The position numbers and the translations under genes are program-made. A stretch of 64,000 bases of DNA, from positions 1 to 64,000 of the forward strand of contig NZ_QEXM01000038.1 in NCBI RefSeq assembly GCF_004127445.1, read 5' to 3'. The DNA is from Streptomyces alfalfae (GTDB lineage: Bacteria; Actinomycetota; Actinomycetes; Streptomycetales; Streptomycetaceae). The notes below the pieces were generated by a model that saw only the letters and a list, made by a program, of their open reading frames with translations, ran no database searches and was not told the origin of the DNA. Of the stretch, positions 14,944 through 23,411 are shown one piece after another. Numbering within the stretch: position 1 is the first letter of the stretch; each line of letters begins with the position of its first letter.

Positions 14944-15723
14944 ATGGAAGCGGAGCGGACACTCGGGATCATCGGTGTGGGGGAGATCGCGCACGCCATC
15001 GTGAGCGGCCTGTGCGACGGCACGGACGTGCCGCCCGCGATCGCCCTGTCTCCCCGGGGCGCCAGGACCGCCGCCGAACTCGCGGAACGCCACGAGAACG
15101 TCCGCGTGTGCCCGGACAACCAGGCCGTGGCCGACGCGGCCGACGTCCTCATCCTGGCCGTGCGACCGCAGCAGCGCGCGGAGGCCCTGGCCCCGCTCAC
15201 GGTGCGGCCCGGCACGCTCGTCATCAGCGCCGTCGCGGGGACGAGCGTCGCCGACGTCGGCGAGCTCCTCGGTCACGACGGCCCGGTGGTCCGCGTCATC
15301 CCGCTGCCCGCCGTGAGCCGCAGGTCGTCGATCACCGTCACTTATCCCGCGCACCCGGTCGCCGAGGCCCTGTTCGACCGCCTCGGAGGGGCGCTCGTGG
15401 CGCCCGCGGAGGAGGCCTTCGACGTGTTCTCCGCGCTGACGTCGACCTTCACCTCGTACTACGCGTACCTGGCCACGCTCGCCGACTGGGGGACCCGGCA
15501 GGGCATCGACGGCGAGGCCGCGGACCGGTACGTGCGCGGCCTGTTCGAGAACGCCGCGCACGCGCTGACCGACGCGTCGAAGACGCTGCCGCGGATCGCG
15601 GCGGGCCACGAGACCCCGGGCGGCATCAACGAACGCATCCGCACGACCTGGTACGAGCCCCACCGGGAGCCACTGGAGCGCGCCCTCGACGCCCTGCTCG
15701 TCGACCTCAAGCGCGGCTACTGA
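14944..15723 (+). CDS. Pyrroline-5-carboxylate reductase family protein
   Basis: A 259-residue protein with an N-terminal Rossmann motif (LGIIGVGEIAHAIVSGL) and the P5CR dimerisation domain, seen in PLPAVSRRSSITVTYP and HETPGGINERI. ProC catalyses the last step of proline synthesis, reduction of pyrroline-5-carboxylate with NAD(P)H. The usual glycine-rich GAGNMG is GVGEIA here, so it may be a second, specialised member rather than the housekeeping ProC. ATG 14944 follows GGAGG. It is monocistronic. Confidence 0.75.
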   Translation: MEAERTLGIIGVGEIAHAIVSGLCDGTDVPPAIALSPRGARTAAELAERHENVRVCPDNQAVADAADVLILAVRPQQRAEALAPLTVRPGTLVISAVAGTSVADVGELLGHDGPVVRVIPLPAVSRRSSITVTYPAHPVAEALFDRLGGALVAPAEEAFDVFSALTSTFTSYYAYLATLADWGTRQGIDGEAADRYVRGLFENAAHALTDASKTLPRIAAGHETPGGINERIRTTWYEPHREPLERALDALLVDLKRGY

Positions 15724-15741
15724 CCACCGGCTCGGTCCGCC

Positions 15742-16086
15742 TCACCGCTTCATGGGGTCGTGGCCCCAGTTCATGAGGGAGTAGCGCCAGCGGGTGTCGG
15801 TGACGTCGCCGTCGGGGCGCTGCTTCAGATGGCGGTGGACATAGCCGGTCACCTTGCGCATATGGGCGAGATCGTCGTCGGTGAGGTCGGCCTTGTTGGT
15901 GTGCAGAAGCCGGACGATGCGCCGACCGGAGGCGTGGCCGACGCTCTCGCCGCCGTCGCTCTGTCCGACGCTCTTCGACTCGTCGGTCTCCAGCCACTTC
16001 TCCAGGCGGCCCGCGGTCATGTTGACCGCCTCCGCGAAGGCGTCGACCGTCTCGTCCCGGTCGGCGCCCCGCCCGGCGGCCGTCAA
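15742..16086 (-). CDS. DUF3140 family protein
   Basis: A 114-residue soluble protein with the DUF3140 features ETVDAFAEAVNMTAGRLEKW, SVGQSDGGESVGHASGRRIV and HMRKVTGYVHRHLKQRP. Such proteins are common in actinobacteria next to DUF2945, and their function is unknown; the HMRKV..YVHRH part suggests nucleic-acid contact. It starts at TTG 16086, overlapping the DUF2945 stop (TTGA), so the pair is translationally coupled. Confidence 0.75.
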   Translation of the reverse strand: MTAAGRGADRDETVDAFAEAVNMTAGRLEKWLETDESKSVGQSDGGESVGHASGRRIVRLLHTNKADLTDDDLAHMRKVTGYVHRHLKQRPDGDVTDTRWRYSLMNWGHDPMKR

Positions 16087-16310
16087 GAGCTGCGGCCCTT
16101 CTTGCGCAGGGAGCCGGGCTTGTGCACGGCGGAGCGGCCGGACTTGTCGCTCTCCACCTCGTACTGCGGCTCGTCCTTCGACGCGTCGACCGTGCGGCCC
16201 GCCGCCTCGGTGCGGTCGGTGATCTTCCTCTTCACCGTGCCGGGCACCTTCTGGCCGTGGCTGTTCCAGGTGACCTTGTCACCCTTGCTGAGGTCGTCCT
16301 TCTTCGGCAT
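16083..16310 (-). CDS. DUF2945 / hypervirulence-associated TUDOR domain protein
   Basis: A 75-residue protein built on the DUF2945 (HVA1 TUDOR) fold: DLSKGDKVTWNSHGQKVPGTVKRKIT, then EPQYEVESDKSGRSAVHKPGSLRK. The family is small, basic and frequently co-located with DUF3140, as here. Its role is unknown, with links to stress reported in fungi and actinobacteria. It is the upstream member of a coupled two-gene unit. Confidence 0.78.
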   Translation of the reverse strand: MPKKDDLSKGDKVTWNSHGQKVPGTVKRKITDRTEAAGRTVDASKDEPQYEVESDKSGRSAVHKPGSLRKKGRSS

Positions 16311-16357
16311 GGGGTCTGGCTCCGTTCTCGTCGGACTGCCTGCCTGGCGTCATCGGG

Positions 16358-16537
16358 TCACAGCGCCACGAGGCGGGCGACGAAGTACGCGGCGACGATC
16401 GCGGCGCCCGCGACGATCACCCATACCCAGACGCCCGGGTGCTCCCAGAAGGAGCCGTCCGCGCGTTCCTCGTGGGCCTCGGCGGTGGAACCCTCGGCCG
16501 GCGGGGTCTCTTCGGGAGGTACGAGTGGATCACTCAT
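16358..16537 (-). CDS. DUF6480 family small membrane protein
   Basis: A 59-residue protein: an acidic Pro/Glu-rich N-terminus (MSDPLVPPEETPPAEGSTAE), the motif HEERADGSFWEHPGVW, and one C-terminal transmembrane helix (VWVIVAGAAIVAAYFVARL). This layout is that of the DUF6480 family of Streptomyces. The ATG at 16537 was preferred to the longer in-frame extension because MSDPLVPP is the conserved start. Function unknown; it is probably co-transcribed with the DUF2945/DUF3140 pair. Confidence 0.72.
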   Translation of the reverse strand: MSDPLVPPEETPPAEGSTAEAHEERADGSFWEHPGVWVWVIVAGAAIVAAYFVARLVAL

Positions 16538-16587
16538 GCTCCCAGGCTCCCGCCTGACGGCCGTCCCCGCATCCGCAGGGGCGTCCC

Positions 16588-17196
16588 TCAGCCGCGCGGC
16601 GCGTCCTTCGGCCACGTCTCCGGCTGCCACAGGCCGGCCCGCCGCAGCGACGCCGGGCAGTGGCGGAATATCTCGTCGATCTCGACCACGACGGCGAGCT
16701 GCGGGCGGCGGCCCCCGACGCTCATCGCGTCGAAGAACGGGGCGTCGGTGAGGATCCGTGCCCGGCCGTTGACGCGCAGCACGTCGGCGCCGCCGGGCAC
16801 GAGGTGCAGCAGCCCCACGCGGGGGTTGGCGAGGATGTTGCGGAGGCTGTCGCCGCGCCGGTTGCCGGGGCGGTCGGGGAGGGCCACCGTGCGGGCGTCC
16901 AGGACGTGGACGAAGCCCATGGTGTCGCCTCGCGGGGAGGAGTCGCAGTTGCCTTCCGCGTCCGACGTGGACAGCACGCAGAAGGGGGAGAGGGCGAGTA
17001 TGCCCAGGTCGTCCTCGGTGAGTTCGTCGTGCACCTTGTCGATGACGATCGGGTGGGGCTCACCGAGCAGCTCGGTGAGCTCCGCGTCCGAGCCGAGCTC
17101 CCGCCAGCCCGCCGGACGGGGCCCCGGGACGGGGCCGGCGGCGGGGGCCCGGCCGCCGGGAGCGGGGGCGGTGGCGGATATCACGGCGTCGGGCAC
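16588..17196 (-). CDS. PPOX-type FMN-dependent flavoprotein (MSMEG_1061-like)
   Basis: A 202-residue split-barrel flavoprotein of the pyridoxamine-phosphate-oxidase superfamily: FCVLSTSDAEGNCDSSPRGD, VALPDRPGNRRGDSLRNILAN and VGLLHLVPG are the FMN-binding segments. The length and the SPRGD motif fit the MSMEG_1061-like group, whose substrates are not established. I chose GTG 17196, since upstream codons give poor codon usage. A candidate iron box lies 71 bp upstream, suggesting repression by the iron-dependent regulator and a link to iron or siderophore reduction. Confidence 0.78.
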   Translation of the reverse strand: MPDAVISATAPAPGGRAPAAGPVPGPRPAGWRELGSDAELTELLGEPHPIVIDKVHDELTEDDLGILALSPFCVLSTSDAEGNCDSSPRGDTMGFVHVLDARTVALPDRPGNRRGDSLRNILANPRVGLLHLVPGGADVLRVNGRARILTDAPFFDAMSVGGRRPQLAVVVEIDEIFRHCPASLRRAGLWQPETWPKDAPRG

Positions 17197-17266
17197 AGGA
17201 CGTCCTCGGAGTGGCTGGCCGGTACATGGTGGAAAGGCCAGTGACCGGCACGCACTGGCCGACAAC

Positions 17267-17285
17267 TGACGTAAGGCTCACCTTA
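17267..17285 (-). promoter_or_regulatory. Candidate iron box (IdeR/DmdR)
   Basis: TGACGTAAGGCTCACCTTA matches 15 of 19 positions of the actinobacterial iron box TTAGGTTAGGCTCACCTAA, including the whole AGGCTCACCT core. It lies 71 bp upstream of the GTG of the PPOX-type flavoprotein and between two minus-strand genes, so that flavoprotein gene is the only evident target. Confidence 0.6.
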
Positions 17286-17341
17286 CTGGAGCGGAACCAG
17301 CAGGTGAGAGGGGCCCCGCGCCGAGATCGAACGCCCTGCGC

Positions 17342-18544
17342 TCATGGCGTCAGCCGGCTCAGCGCGTCGACCAGGGCCCGCACGCCCGCCTCCGCCTTCG
17401 CACGCGGACAGCCGACGTTGAGCCGGACCCTGCCGGGCGCGCCGTAGATGCTGCCCGGCATGACGGCGACCTTCTCGACCTCGATGAGTTCCCTCTGCAG
17501 CGCGTCGTCGTCCACGCCCAGCGGCCGCAGGTCGATCCAGGCCAGATAGCCCGCCTGCGGCGGCTGCCAGCCGAGCCCGGGGAACGCCCCGTTCAGACGC
17601 TCGGCGACCAGGGCGAGATTGCCCGCCACGTAGTCCCGCAGGGCGTCCAGCCAGGGAGCTCCCTCGCGGTACGCGGCGATGTGCCCGACCAGGGAGAGCA
17701 CGGCGGGGGAGGAGAGCCCGTCGGCCTCCTTGAGCCGGCGCAGATAGGCCTCGCGGGACGGCGCGTCGCCGATGACGCCGTAACTGCCCGTCAGCGCCGG
17801 GATGTTGAACGACTTCGACGCCGAGGTCACCATCGCCCAGCGGCCGTCCGGCCGCGCGTGCCGCGCCCACGGTCGGTGGACGTGCGGCGCGTGGGCCAGA
17901 TCGGCGTGGATCTCGTCGCTGATGACGGCCACCCCGTGCCGGTCGCACAGCTCCGCCATGCGGTCCAGCTCCTCCGCGGTCCACACGTGGCCGGTCGGGT
18001 TGTGCGGTGAGCAGAGCAGGAGGACGGAGGTGTCCGGGAGGGCGAGCAGTTCCTCCAGGCCTGCCCGGTCGCCGAGCGGACAGCCGCGCAGCTCGCGCCC
18101 GGCCGCCGCGACGGTCTTCGGGAACGCGTCGTACGTCGGGGTGTGCGTCACCACCCCGTCGCCGGGCCGGGACCACAGCCGCAGCAGGGCCGACAGCTGG
18201 TAGATGACGGAAGGGCCGTAGACGATCGAGCCGGTGTCCACCCGCGTGGCGTGCCGGGTCGCGTACCAGTGCGCGACGGCCGACAGGAAGTCGTCCTGCC
18301 GCCAGCGCGAGTAACCGAGGACGCCGTGGTCCAGGCGGGCGCGGAGCGCGGCCATGACCTCCGGAGCCGTCTCGAAGTCCATGTCGGAGATGGTGAAGGG
18401 CAGCAGGTCCGGCACGCCGAAGCGGTCCTCGACGTAGTCCCACTGCGTGCACCAGGTGCCGCGCCGGTCGACGGGCGTGTCGAAGTCGTACGGGAGCGGA
18501 ACGGGCGCGCCGGAGCCCGGCGCGTCAGGGAGCGGTGAGGTCAT
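17342..18544 (-). CDS. malY: MalY/PatB-type PLP-dependent C-S lyase/aminotransferase
   Basis: A 400-residue class I/II aminotransferase-fold enzyme with the PLP Lys244 in SASKSFNIP, Asp210 in ISDEIH, and the MalY/PatB motifs ISDMDFETAPEV and SPHNPTGHVWT. Family members cleave cystathionine or cysteine conjugates (beta C-S lyase), and E. coli MalY also modulates MalT. It begins 3 bp after the stop of the PTS EIICB gene, so the two form a malX-malY operon in the E. coli gene order. Whether it acts as lyase, regulator or both is open. Confidence 0.85.
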   Translation of the reverse strand: MTSPLPDAPGSGAPVPLPYDFDTPVDRRGTWCTQWDYVEDRFGVPDLLPFTISDMDFETAPEVMAALRARLDHGVLGYSRWRQDDFLSAVAHWYATRHATRVDTGSIVYGPSVIYQLSALLRLWSRPGDGVVTHTPTYDAFPKTVAAAGRELRGCPLGDRAGLEELLALPDTSVLLLCSPHNPTGHVWTAEELDRMAELCDRHGVAVISDEIHADLAHAPHVHRPWARHARPDGRWAMVTSASKSFNIPALTGSYGVIGDAPSREAYLRRLKEADGLSSPAVLSLVGHIAAYREGAPWLDALRDYVAGNLALVAERLNGAFPGLGWQPPQAGYLAWIDLRPLGVDDDALQRELIEVEKVAVMPGSIYGAPGRVRLNVGCPRAKAEAGVRALVDALSRLTP

Positions 18545-18547
18545 CGG

Positions 18548-20200
18548 TCAGCCCACCGGGAGCATCGTGGCGATCGCGTCCTTCACCGACTGCACCTGCG
18601 GGCCGATGACGACCTGGACGTTGTGCGCGTCGAGCTTCATGACGCCGACGGCGCCCAGCTTCTTCAGCCGCGCCTCGTCGACCAGGGCCGCGTCCTGGAC
18701 CGTCATCCGCAGGCGGGTGATGCAGTTGTCCAGGGACTGTATGTTCCCGGCCCCGCCGATCGCGTCGAGCATCGCCTCGGCGTCGTACTTGCCGCCGACC
18801 AGTTCGCGCTCGGCGGCGACCGGTTCGCGCGGGGCGGCGGCCTCGTCGCCGCTCCCGTCGGCGCCGGTCTCCTCGCTCGGGGCCTCGTCCGTCCCGACGG
18901 CGTCCGGCGGTTCGGGCTCCTCGCGCCCCGGGGTCTTCAGGTCGAAGCGGGTGATCGCCCACCGGAAGAGGAAGTAGTACGCCGCGAACCACACCGCGGC
19001 GATCACCGGGACCAGGTACCACTTCGTGGTGGTGCCCTGGAGGACGCCGAAGACCAGCCAGTCGATGACGTTGCCGTCGGTGTTGCCGATGAAGACGCCG
19101 AGGACGGCGGCCGTCAGGAAGCCGAGTCCCACCAGGACGGCGTGGATGACGTAGAGCCAGGGCGCGATGAACAGGAACAGGAACTCCAGCGGCTCGGTGA
19201 TGCCGCCCACCACACAGGCCACGACGCCCGAGACGAGCAGCGCCTTGACCTCCGGACGCATCTCCCGCCGCGCGCAGTGGTACATCGCGAGCGCGGCGCC
19301 GGGCAGCCCGCCGAGGTAGGCGGCCATCTTGCCCTGGGAGAGGAAGTGGGTGGCCTCGGTGACGGCCTGCGAGGGCGGGCCCGAGCAGTCCAGGTGCGCG
19401 TAGAACATGCTCAGCGCGCCGGAAACGTTGTCACCGCAGACGGCTCCCGAGCCGCCGACGTCGGTGAAGCGGAACATGGCGACGAGGATGTGGTGCAGCC
19501 CGATCGGGCGGAGCAGGACCTCGCCCATGCCGAAGAAGAACGGGCCGAAGACACCGGTGTGGCCGATGCCGCGGCCCACCGAGGTGATCCAGCCGTTGAA
19601 CGTGGGCCACACCAGCGGGATGAGCAGCCCGAGCACGCTCAGGACCAGGGCGGAGATGATCGGGACGAAGCGCAGACCGCCGAAGAAGGCCAGCGCGTCG
19701 GGCATGCGCTGGGCACGAAAGCGCCGGTGGAGGACGCTGACAACGATGCCAACGGCCACGGCTCCGAGCAGTCCCGTATCGATGGACTGCACGCCGAGGA
19801 CGTCGGCGATGCCGTAGTGGGCGACGGTCTTCTCGTCCTCGAAGTCGACGTCCTTGGCCGTGAGGTAGAAGTTCACCGCGAGGTTCATCGCCGCGTACCC
19901 GACGAAACCGGAGAAGGCGGCCACCCCCTTGTCCTCGCGCGCGAGCCCCAGCGGGATCGCCATCGCGAAGAGGACCGGCAGGAAATTGAAGGCGACCAGC
20001 CCCGTGCTCGCCATCCACGTGAAGACGAGGTGGAACACCTCGGCCTTGAGGAACGGCAGGTTGTCGGTCACCGCCTCACTGGAGAGCGAGGAGCCGATGC
20101 CCAGCATGATGCCGCAGAAGGCGAGCAGCGCTACCGGGAGCATGAACGTCTTGCCGAGGCCCTGGAGGAACTCCCAGAGCGCGGCCTTGGTCTTCTGCAT
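18548..20200 (-). CDS. malX: PTS glucose/maltose-type permease EIICB (MalX-like)
   Basis: A 550-residue sugar-PTS permease. The EIIC domain has about ten transmembrane segments with the substrate-site motif GITEPLEFLFLF. A linker rich in Glu, Pro and Ala (about residues 415-465) follows, then a EIIB domain with the phosphorylated Cys493 in SLDNCITRLRM. There is no EIIA domain, so phosphate must come from a separate EIIA(Glc/Crr)-type protein. MalX in E. coli transports glucose or maltose; in streptomycetes the closest homologues are NagE-type GlcNAc permeases, which typically lack a MalY partner. Confidence 0.85.
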   Translation of the reverse strand: MQKTKAALWEFLQGLGKTFMLPVALLAFCGIMLGIGSSLSSEAVTDNLPFLKAEVFHLVFTWMASTGLVAFNFLPVLFAMAIPLGLAREDKGVAAFSGFVGYAAMNLAVNFYLTAKDVDFEDEKTVAHYGIADVLGVQSIDTGLLGAVAVGIVVSVLHRRFRAQRMPDALAFFGGLRFVPIISALVLSVLGLLIPLVWPTFNGWITSVGRGIGHTGVFGPFFFGMGEVLLRPIGLHHILVAMFRFTDVGGSGAVCGDNVSGALSMFYAHLDCSGPPSQAVTEATHFLSQGKMAAYLGGLPGAALAMYHCARREMRPEVKALLVSGVVACVVGGITEPLEFLFLFIAPWLYVIHAVLVGLGFLTAAVLGVFIGNTDGNVIDWLVFGVLQGTTTKWYLVPVIAAVWFAAYYFLFRWAITRFDLKTPGREEPEPPDAVGTDEAPSEETGADGSGDEAAAPREPVAAERELVGGKYDAEAMLDAIGGAGNIQSLDNCITRLRMTVQDAALVDEARLKKLGAVGVMKLDAHNVQVVIGPQVQSVKDAIATMLPVG

Positions 20201-20404
20201 GTGCGAGGAACTTTTCTGCCGGGGGAGGACTCGGTCCCGCGCTCACCGGGGCGGTGCGGGAGCCGTGGCGATCAGATCACGCCAGATCGGCGGCTGTCCA
20301 TGGGCGTTGGGGTGCGGGATCGGCGCCGGCCCCGGGGTCGCCGGAGGCGCCCACAGTGACGCACGTCTCAGGAACCGTGCTGCGGTCGCGGAGAGGTACG
20401 GGAC

Positions 20405-21184
20405 GTGAGGGATTCAGAGGACGACCTGCGATGGCGGGTAAGGGCCGGTGAACGCGAGGCGTTCGCCGAGCTCTACGAGCGAGGCGCGCGCACGGTGTAC
20501 CACCACGCACTGCGGCTGACCGGCGACTGGTCCACGGCGGAGGAAGTGATGTCGGAGACGTTCCTGGCCGCCTGGCGGTCCCGGGAGAGGCTGGACGCGA
20601 CCGGGGGTTCGCTGACGCCGTGGCTCCTGGGCATCGCCACCCACAAGGCGGAGAACGCGCGGCGCGGACTGCGCAGGCGGCGTGCCTTCCTGGCCCGGGG
20701 CACCCAGCAGACGACGGTGGCGGACTTCGCCTCCGAGGTGGCGGGGCGGATCGACGACGCGCGGCGTCTGCGGGCGGTGCAGGTCGCCCTCGATCGGCTC
20801 AAGCGCCAGGAACGTGAGGTGCTCGCGCTGTGCGTGTGGTCGGGCCTCGACTACCAGCAGGCGGCACAGGCCCTGGACATCCCCGTCGGCACGGTCCGCT
20901 CACGCCTGTCGCGGGCCCGCGGGAAGCTCTCCCGGTTGACCGAAGAGGCATCGGAGGGGCATGGAACCGGGGACCTCACGGGTCCCGGAGGCCTCACCGG
21001 GGCCGGGGAGCCCACGGATCCCGGAGGCCTTCCAGGGCCCCGGGAGACCACGAGATCCCGGATCGGCATGAAATCCCGAGAAATCAACAAAAGCCGGGAG
21101 AAGACGGAACTCCGGTCGGCTCGCGGAGAGATGAAGGGTGACGCCGCACTCGCGGCTCGGCCCGTGCGGGAGGGAACCGTATGA
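20405..21184 (+). CDS. ECF RNA polymerase sigma factor
   Basis: A 259-residue sigma-70-family ECF factor. Region 2 spans about residues 8-80 (EREAFAELYERGARTVYHHAL, EEVMSETFLAAWRSR). Region 4 spans about 120-175 (LDRLKRQEREVLALCVWSG, AAQALDIPVGTVRSRLSRAR). A further 80 residues form a Gly/Pro/Thr-rich then basic tail not found in ordinary ECF factors. GTG 20405 is the start. The stop overlaps the next start (ATGA), so the membrane protein that follows is its likely regulator or partner. Confidence 0.88.
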   Translation: MRDSEDDLRWRVRAGEREAFAELYERGARTVYHHALRLTGDWSTAEEVMSETFLAAWRSRERLDATGGSLTPWLLGIATHKAENARRGLRRRRAFLARGTQQTTVADFASEVAGRIDDARRLRAVQVALDRLKRQEREVLALCVWSGLDYQQAAQALDIPVGTVRSRLSRARGKLSRLTEEASEGHGTGDLTGPGGLTGAGEPTDPGGLPGPRETTRSRIGMKSREINKSREKTELRSARGEMKGDAALAARPVREGTV

Positions 21185-22281
21185 ACCACGACGACACATC
21201 CTGGTCCCGGGACCGGCGGCACTCCGACGCGGAAGCGATCGCCGGACTGCTGCCCGTGCCCGCCGACTGCGACCTCCCGGACGAGCGGTACCTGCACCAC
21301 AAGGAACTGCTGATGCGTCACATCGACGAAGACAACGCCAACGCCAAGACCGCAGGGGCCCCCGCGTCCCGCCCCCGCAGACCGTTCCTGCGTCCCGCGC
21401 TGCTCGTGCCGGTGACGGCGTTCGCCGTGGCCGCCGCGGTCGTGGGCGGCGTGGTCGCCACCGGCGGCGACGGGAACAGGCCCACGGCGGCGGAGCGGCA
21501 CGAGCCCGGCCAGGGCCGGCCCGCCACCGTGCTGCTCGACCGGATCTCCACCGCCGCGCTCAAGGACGACGCGCCGAAGGTCGGGGACGACCAGTATCTC
21601 TACACCCGGTCGAAGATCCGCGAGGCCGACGTCACCAGCGGCAAGGCCGTCGTCAGCCCGCTGAGGGACCTGGAGACGTGGTCGTCGCAGAAGCCGGGCC
21701 CGCAGAAGAAGCTCGGGATCTCCAGGTCCGACGGCGAGACCCTGGACATCAACGCGCAGCTCGGCGACACCGAAGGCACCGAACCGGGCCTCTCCCGGCC
21801 CACCTACCGCTGGCTCGCCGCCCTGCCGACCGACCCCGACGCCCTGCTGAAGTACCTGTACGCCAAGACGCCCAAGCACGCAGGCGCCGAGCGCGACCAG
21901 GCGGTGTTCGACGAGATCGGGTCCCTCCTCGGCGGCGTCATGCCGCCCGACACGGCGGGCGCCCTGTACCGGGCCGCGGCACTGATCCCGGGCGTCGAGA
22001 AGACCGACGAGGCCAAGGACGCCATCGGCCGCCAGGGCCTCGGCATCAGGCGGGACGACGCCACCTTCGGCACGCGCACCGAGTGGGTCTTCGACCCCGA
22101 CGGCCTGGCGTTCCTCGGCTCGCGCAGCTACCTGACCGAGGACGGCGCCCACGGCGAGCGCGGAACCCTGCTGTACAGCAGCGCGCTCATCGCCCAGGCC
22201 GTGGTCGACGAGGCGGGTCAGGAGCCCGGCCCGCGCCACCGCGTCAAGCTGCGGGGCGCGGAGACGGCCCGGCCGAGCTGA
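21181..22281 (+). CDS. CU044_5270 family membrane-anchored protein
   Basis: A 366-residue protein with a short cytosolic N-terminus (RYLHHKELLMRHID), one transmembrane helix near residues 68-90 (LLVPVTAFAVAAAVVGGVVATGG) and a long extracytoplasmic domain. These are the features of the CU044_5270 family, encoded almost always directly after an ECF sigma factor. It has no zinc-binding anti-sigma domain, so how it controls the sigma factor is not evident. It is translationally coupled to the sigma gene. Its last 38 bp overlap the convergent ADP-ribosylation-family gene. Confidence 0.8.
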   Translation: MNHDDTSWSRDRRHSDAEAIAGLLPVPADCDLPDERYLHHKELLMRHIDEDNANAKTAGAPASRPRRPFLRPALLVPVTAFAVAAAVVGGVVATGGDGNRPTAAERHEPGQGRPATVLLDRISTAALKDDAPKVGDDQYLYTRSKIREADVTSGKAVVSPLRDLETWSSQKPGPQKKLGISRSDGETLDINAQLGDTEGTEPGLSRPTYRWLAALPTDPDALLKYLYAKTPKHAGAERDQAVFDEIGSLLGGVMPPDTAGALYRAAALIPGVEKTDEAKDAIGRQGLGIRRDDATFGTRTEWVFDPDGLAFLGSRSYLTEDGAHGERGTLLYSSALIAQAVVDEAGQEPGPRHRVKLRGAETARPS

Positions 22282-23290
22282 CGCGGCGGCAGCGGCGGCG
22301 CCCCGGCCGCTGGGCCACCCCGTCCTCCAGGACGTCGACGTGCGGCAGGTCCCGGTGGCGGTGGTGGGCCTCGGCGACGGCCGCGAGGGCGGGGCGGTCG
22401 AGGGCGCGGTAGGCCGCCGGGAGGAGTTCGGCGGCGGCCGCCTCGCGGACGGGGTCACCGCCCGACGCCCAGTGCAGGTCGCGGCCGAGCACCAGGGCCT
22501 CCGTGGGGTCCCCGGCCGCGAGGCGGCGCCGGGCCTCCGCCACGGCCGCTTCGAGCTCCGCGGGGTCCTCGAACACGGCGTGCATGTGCGCCGCGAACCG
22601 GTACTCGTCCACGGCGTGCTGGGCCGGGCGCCCCAACGCCGTCTCGCCCGGCACGAGGGCGCCGGCTCCGTCCAGCGTCGTGACCCGGTCACGGGGGCGG
22701 ACGGAGTTGTCGTACGCCCGCGAGTAGGCGAGGCCCGTCTCGGGGCGGTCGCCCGTCTCGTGGGCGGTCAGGTGCTCCCTGAGCCGGCCGAGCCGGGCCC
22801 GCCGCGCCGCCGCCTCGTCGCTCCGCTCGTCGTCGTCGAGGTCGCGCCAGCAGCGTTCGAGGAGGGCGCGCACGGCCTCCAGCGGGGTGGCCGCGCTCAT
22901 GTCGACACCGCCGCCGTCGTGGGTGTGGTAGGAAGCGACCCCACGAGGGGTACGACCGTCGTCGAACCACAGGCCGTGGTGGAGGCCGTCCGAACCGCCG
23001 TGCAGGAAGGTGAGGAACTCGGGCGGATCGCGGTAATACCGGCCGTGTACGCGCACGTCGATGCCCGCGCGCGGCCCGCGAGCGGGATCGGCGAACAGAT
23101 CCATGACCCCGGCCGGACTCACGTCCATCTCACCGAGCGCCCGGCTCTCGACGGGCCCCAGGGACTCCAGGAACGTCCAGAACCGGAAGAGCGCGTCGGG
23201 CAGTTCGAAGCCCCAGTCCCGCAGGACGCGAGCCGCGACCTCACCCCGCGTGGTCGTGGCCCACGGGCACTCGGTGTTCTCGCCGTGCAT
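22244..23290 (-). CDS. HPF1-like ADP-ribosylation family protein
   Basis: A 348-residue soluble protein. The N-terminal half has LRDWGFELPDALFRFWTFLESLGP, GRYYRDPPEFLTFLHGGSDG and VASYHTHDGGGVDMS, which I associate with the bacterial ADP-ribosylation (HPF1/DUF2228) family. In eukaryotes HPF1 completes the PARP active site. The C-terminal third is Ala/Arg-rich with repeat-like helices (EAAVAEARRRLAAGDPTEAL). It is divergent from a MoxR ATPase/VWA pair and its end overlaps the convergent CU044_5270 gene by 38 bp. The family call rests on memory of motifs. Confidence 0.55.
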   Translation of the reverse strand: MHGENTECPWATTTRGEVAARVLRDWGFELPDALFRFWTFLESLGPVESRALGEMDVSPAGVMDLFADPARGPRAGIDVRVHGRYYRDPPEFLTFLHGGSDGLHHGLWFDDGRTPRGVASYHTHDGGGVDMSAATPLEAVRALLERCWRDLDDDERSDEAAARRARLGRLREHLTAHETGDRPETGLAYSRAYDNSVRPRDRVTTLDGAGALVPGETALGRPAQHAVDEYRFAAHMHAVFEDPAELEAAVAEARRRLAAGDPTEALVLGRDLHWASGGDPVREAAAAELLPAAYRALDRPALAAVAEAHHRHRDLPHVDVLEDGVAQRPGRRRCRRVSSAGPSPRPAA

Positions 23291-23411
23291 CGATGGTCCC
23301 CTCGGCGCTGCGTGTGGCTCCTGCGAGGGCCGAGCGTACCGACCGGGTGGGTCGGGCGGGTCGTGCCGGGTCGGTAACCTCCCCAGGGATCACGGACGTG
23401 GGGAGTCGTAC

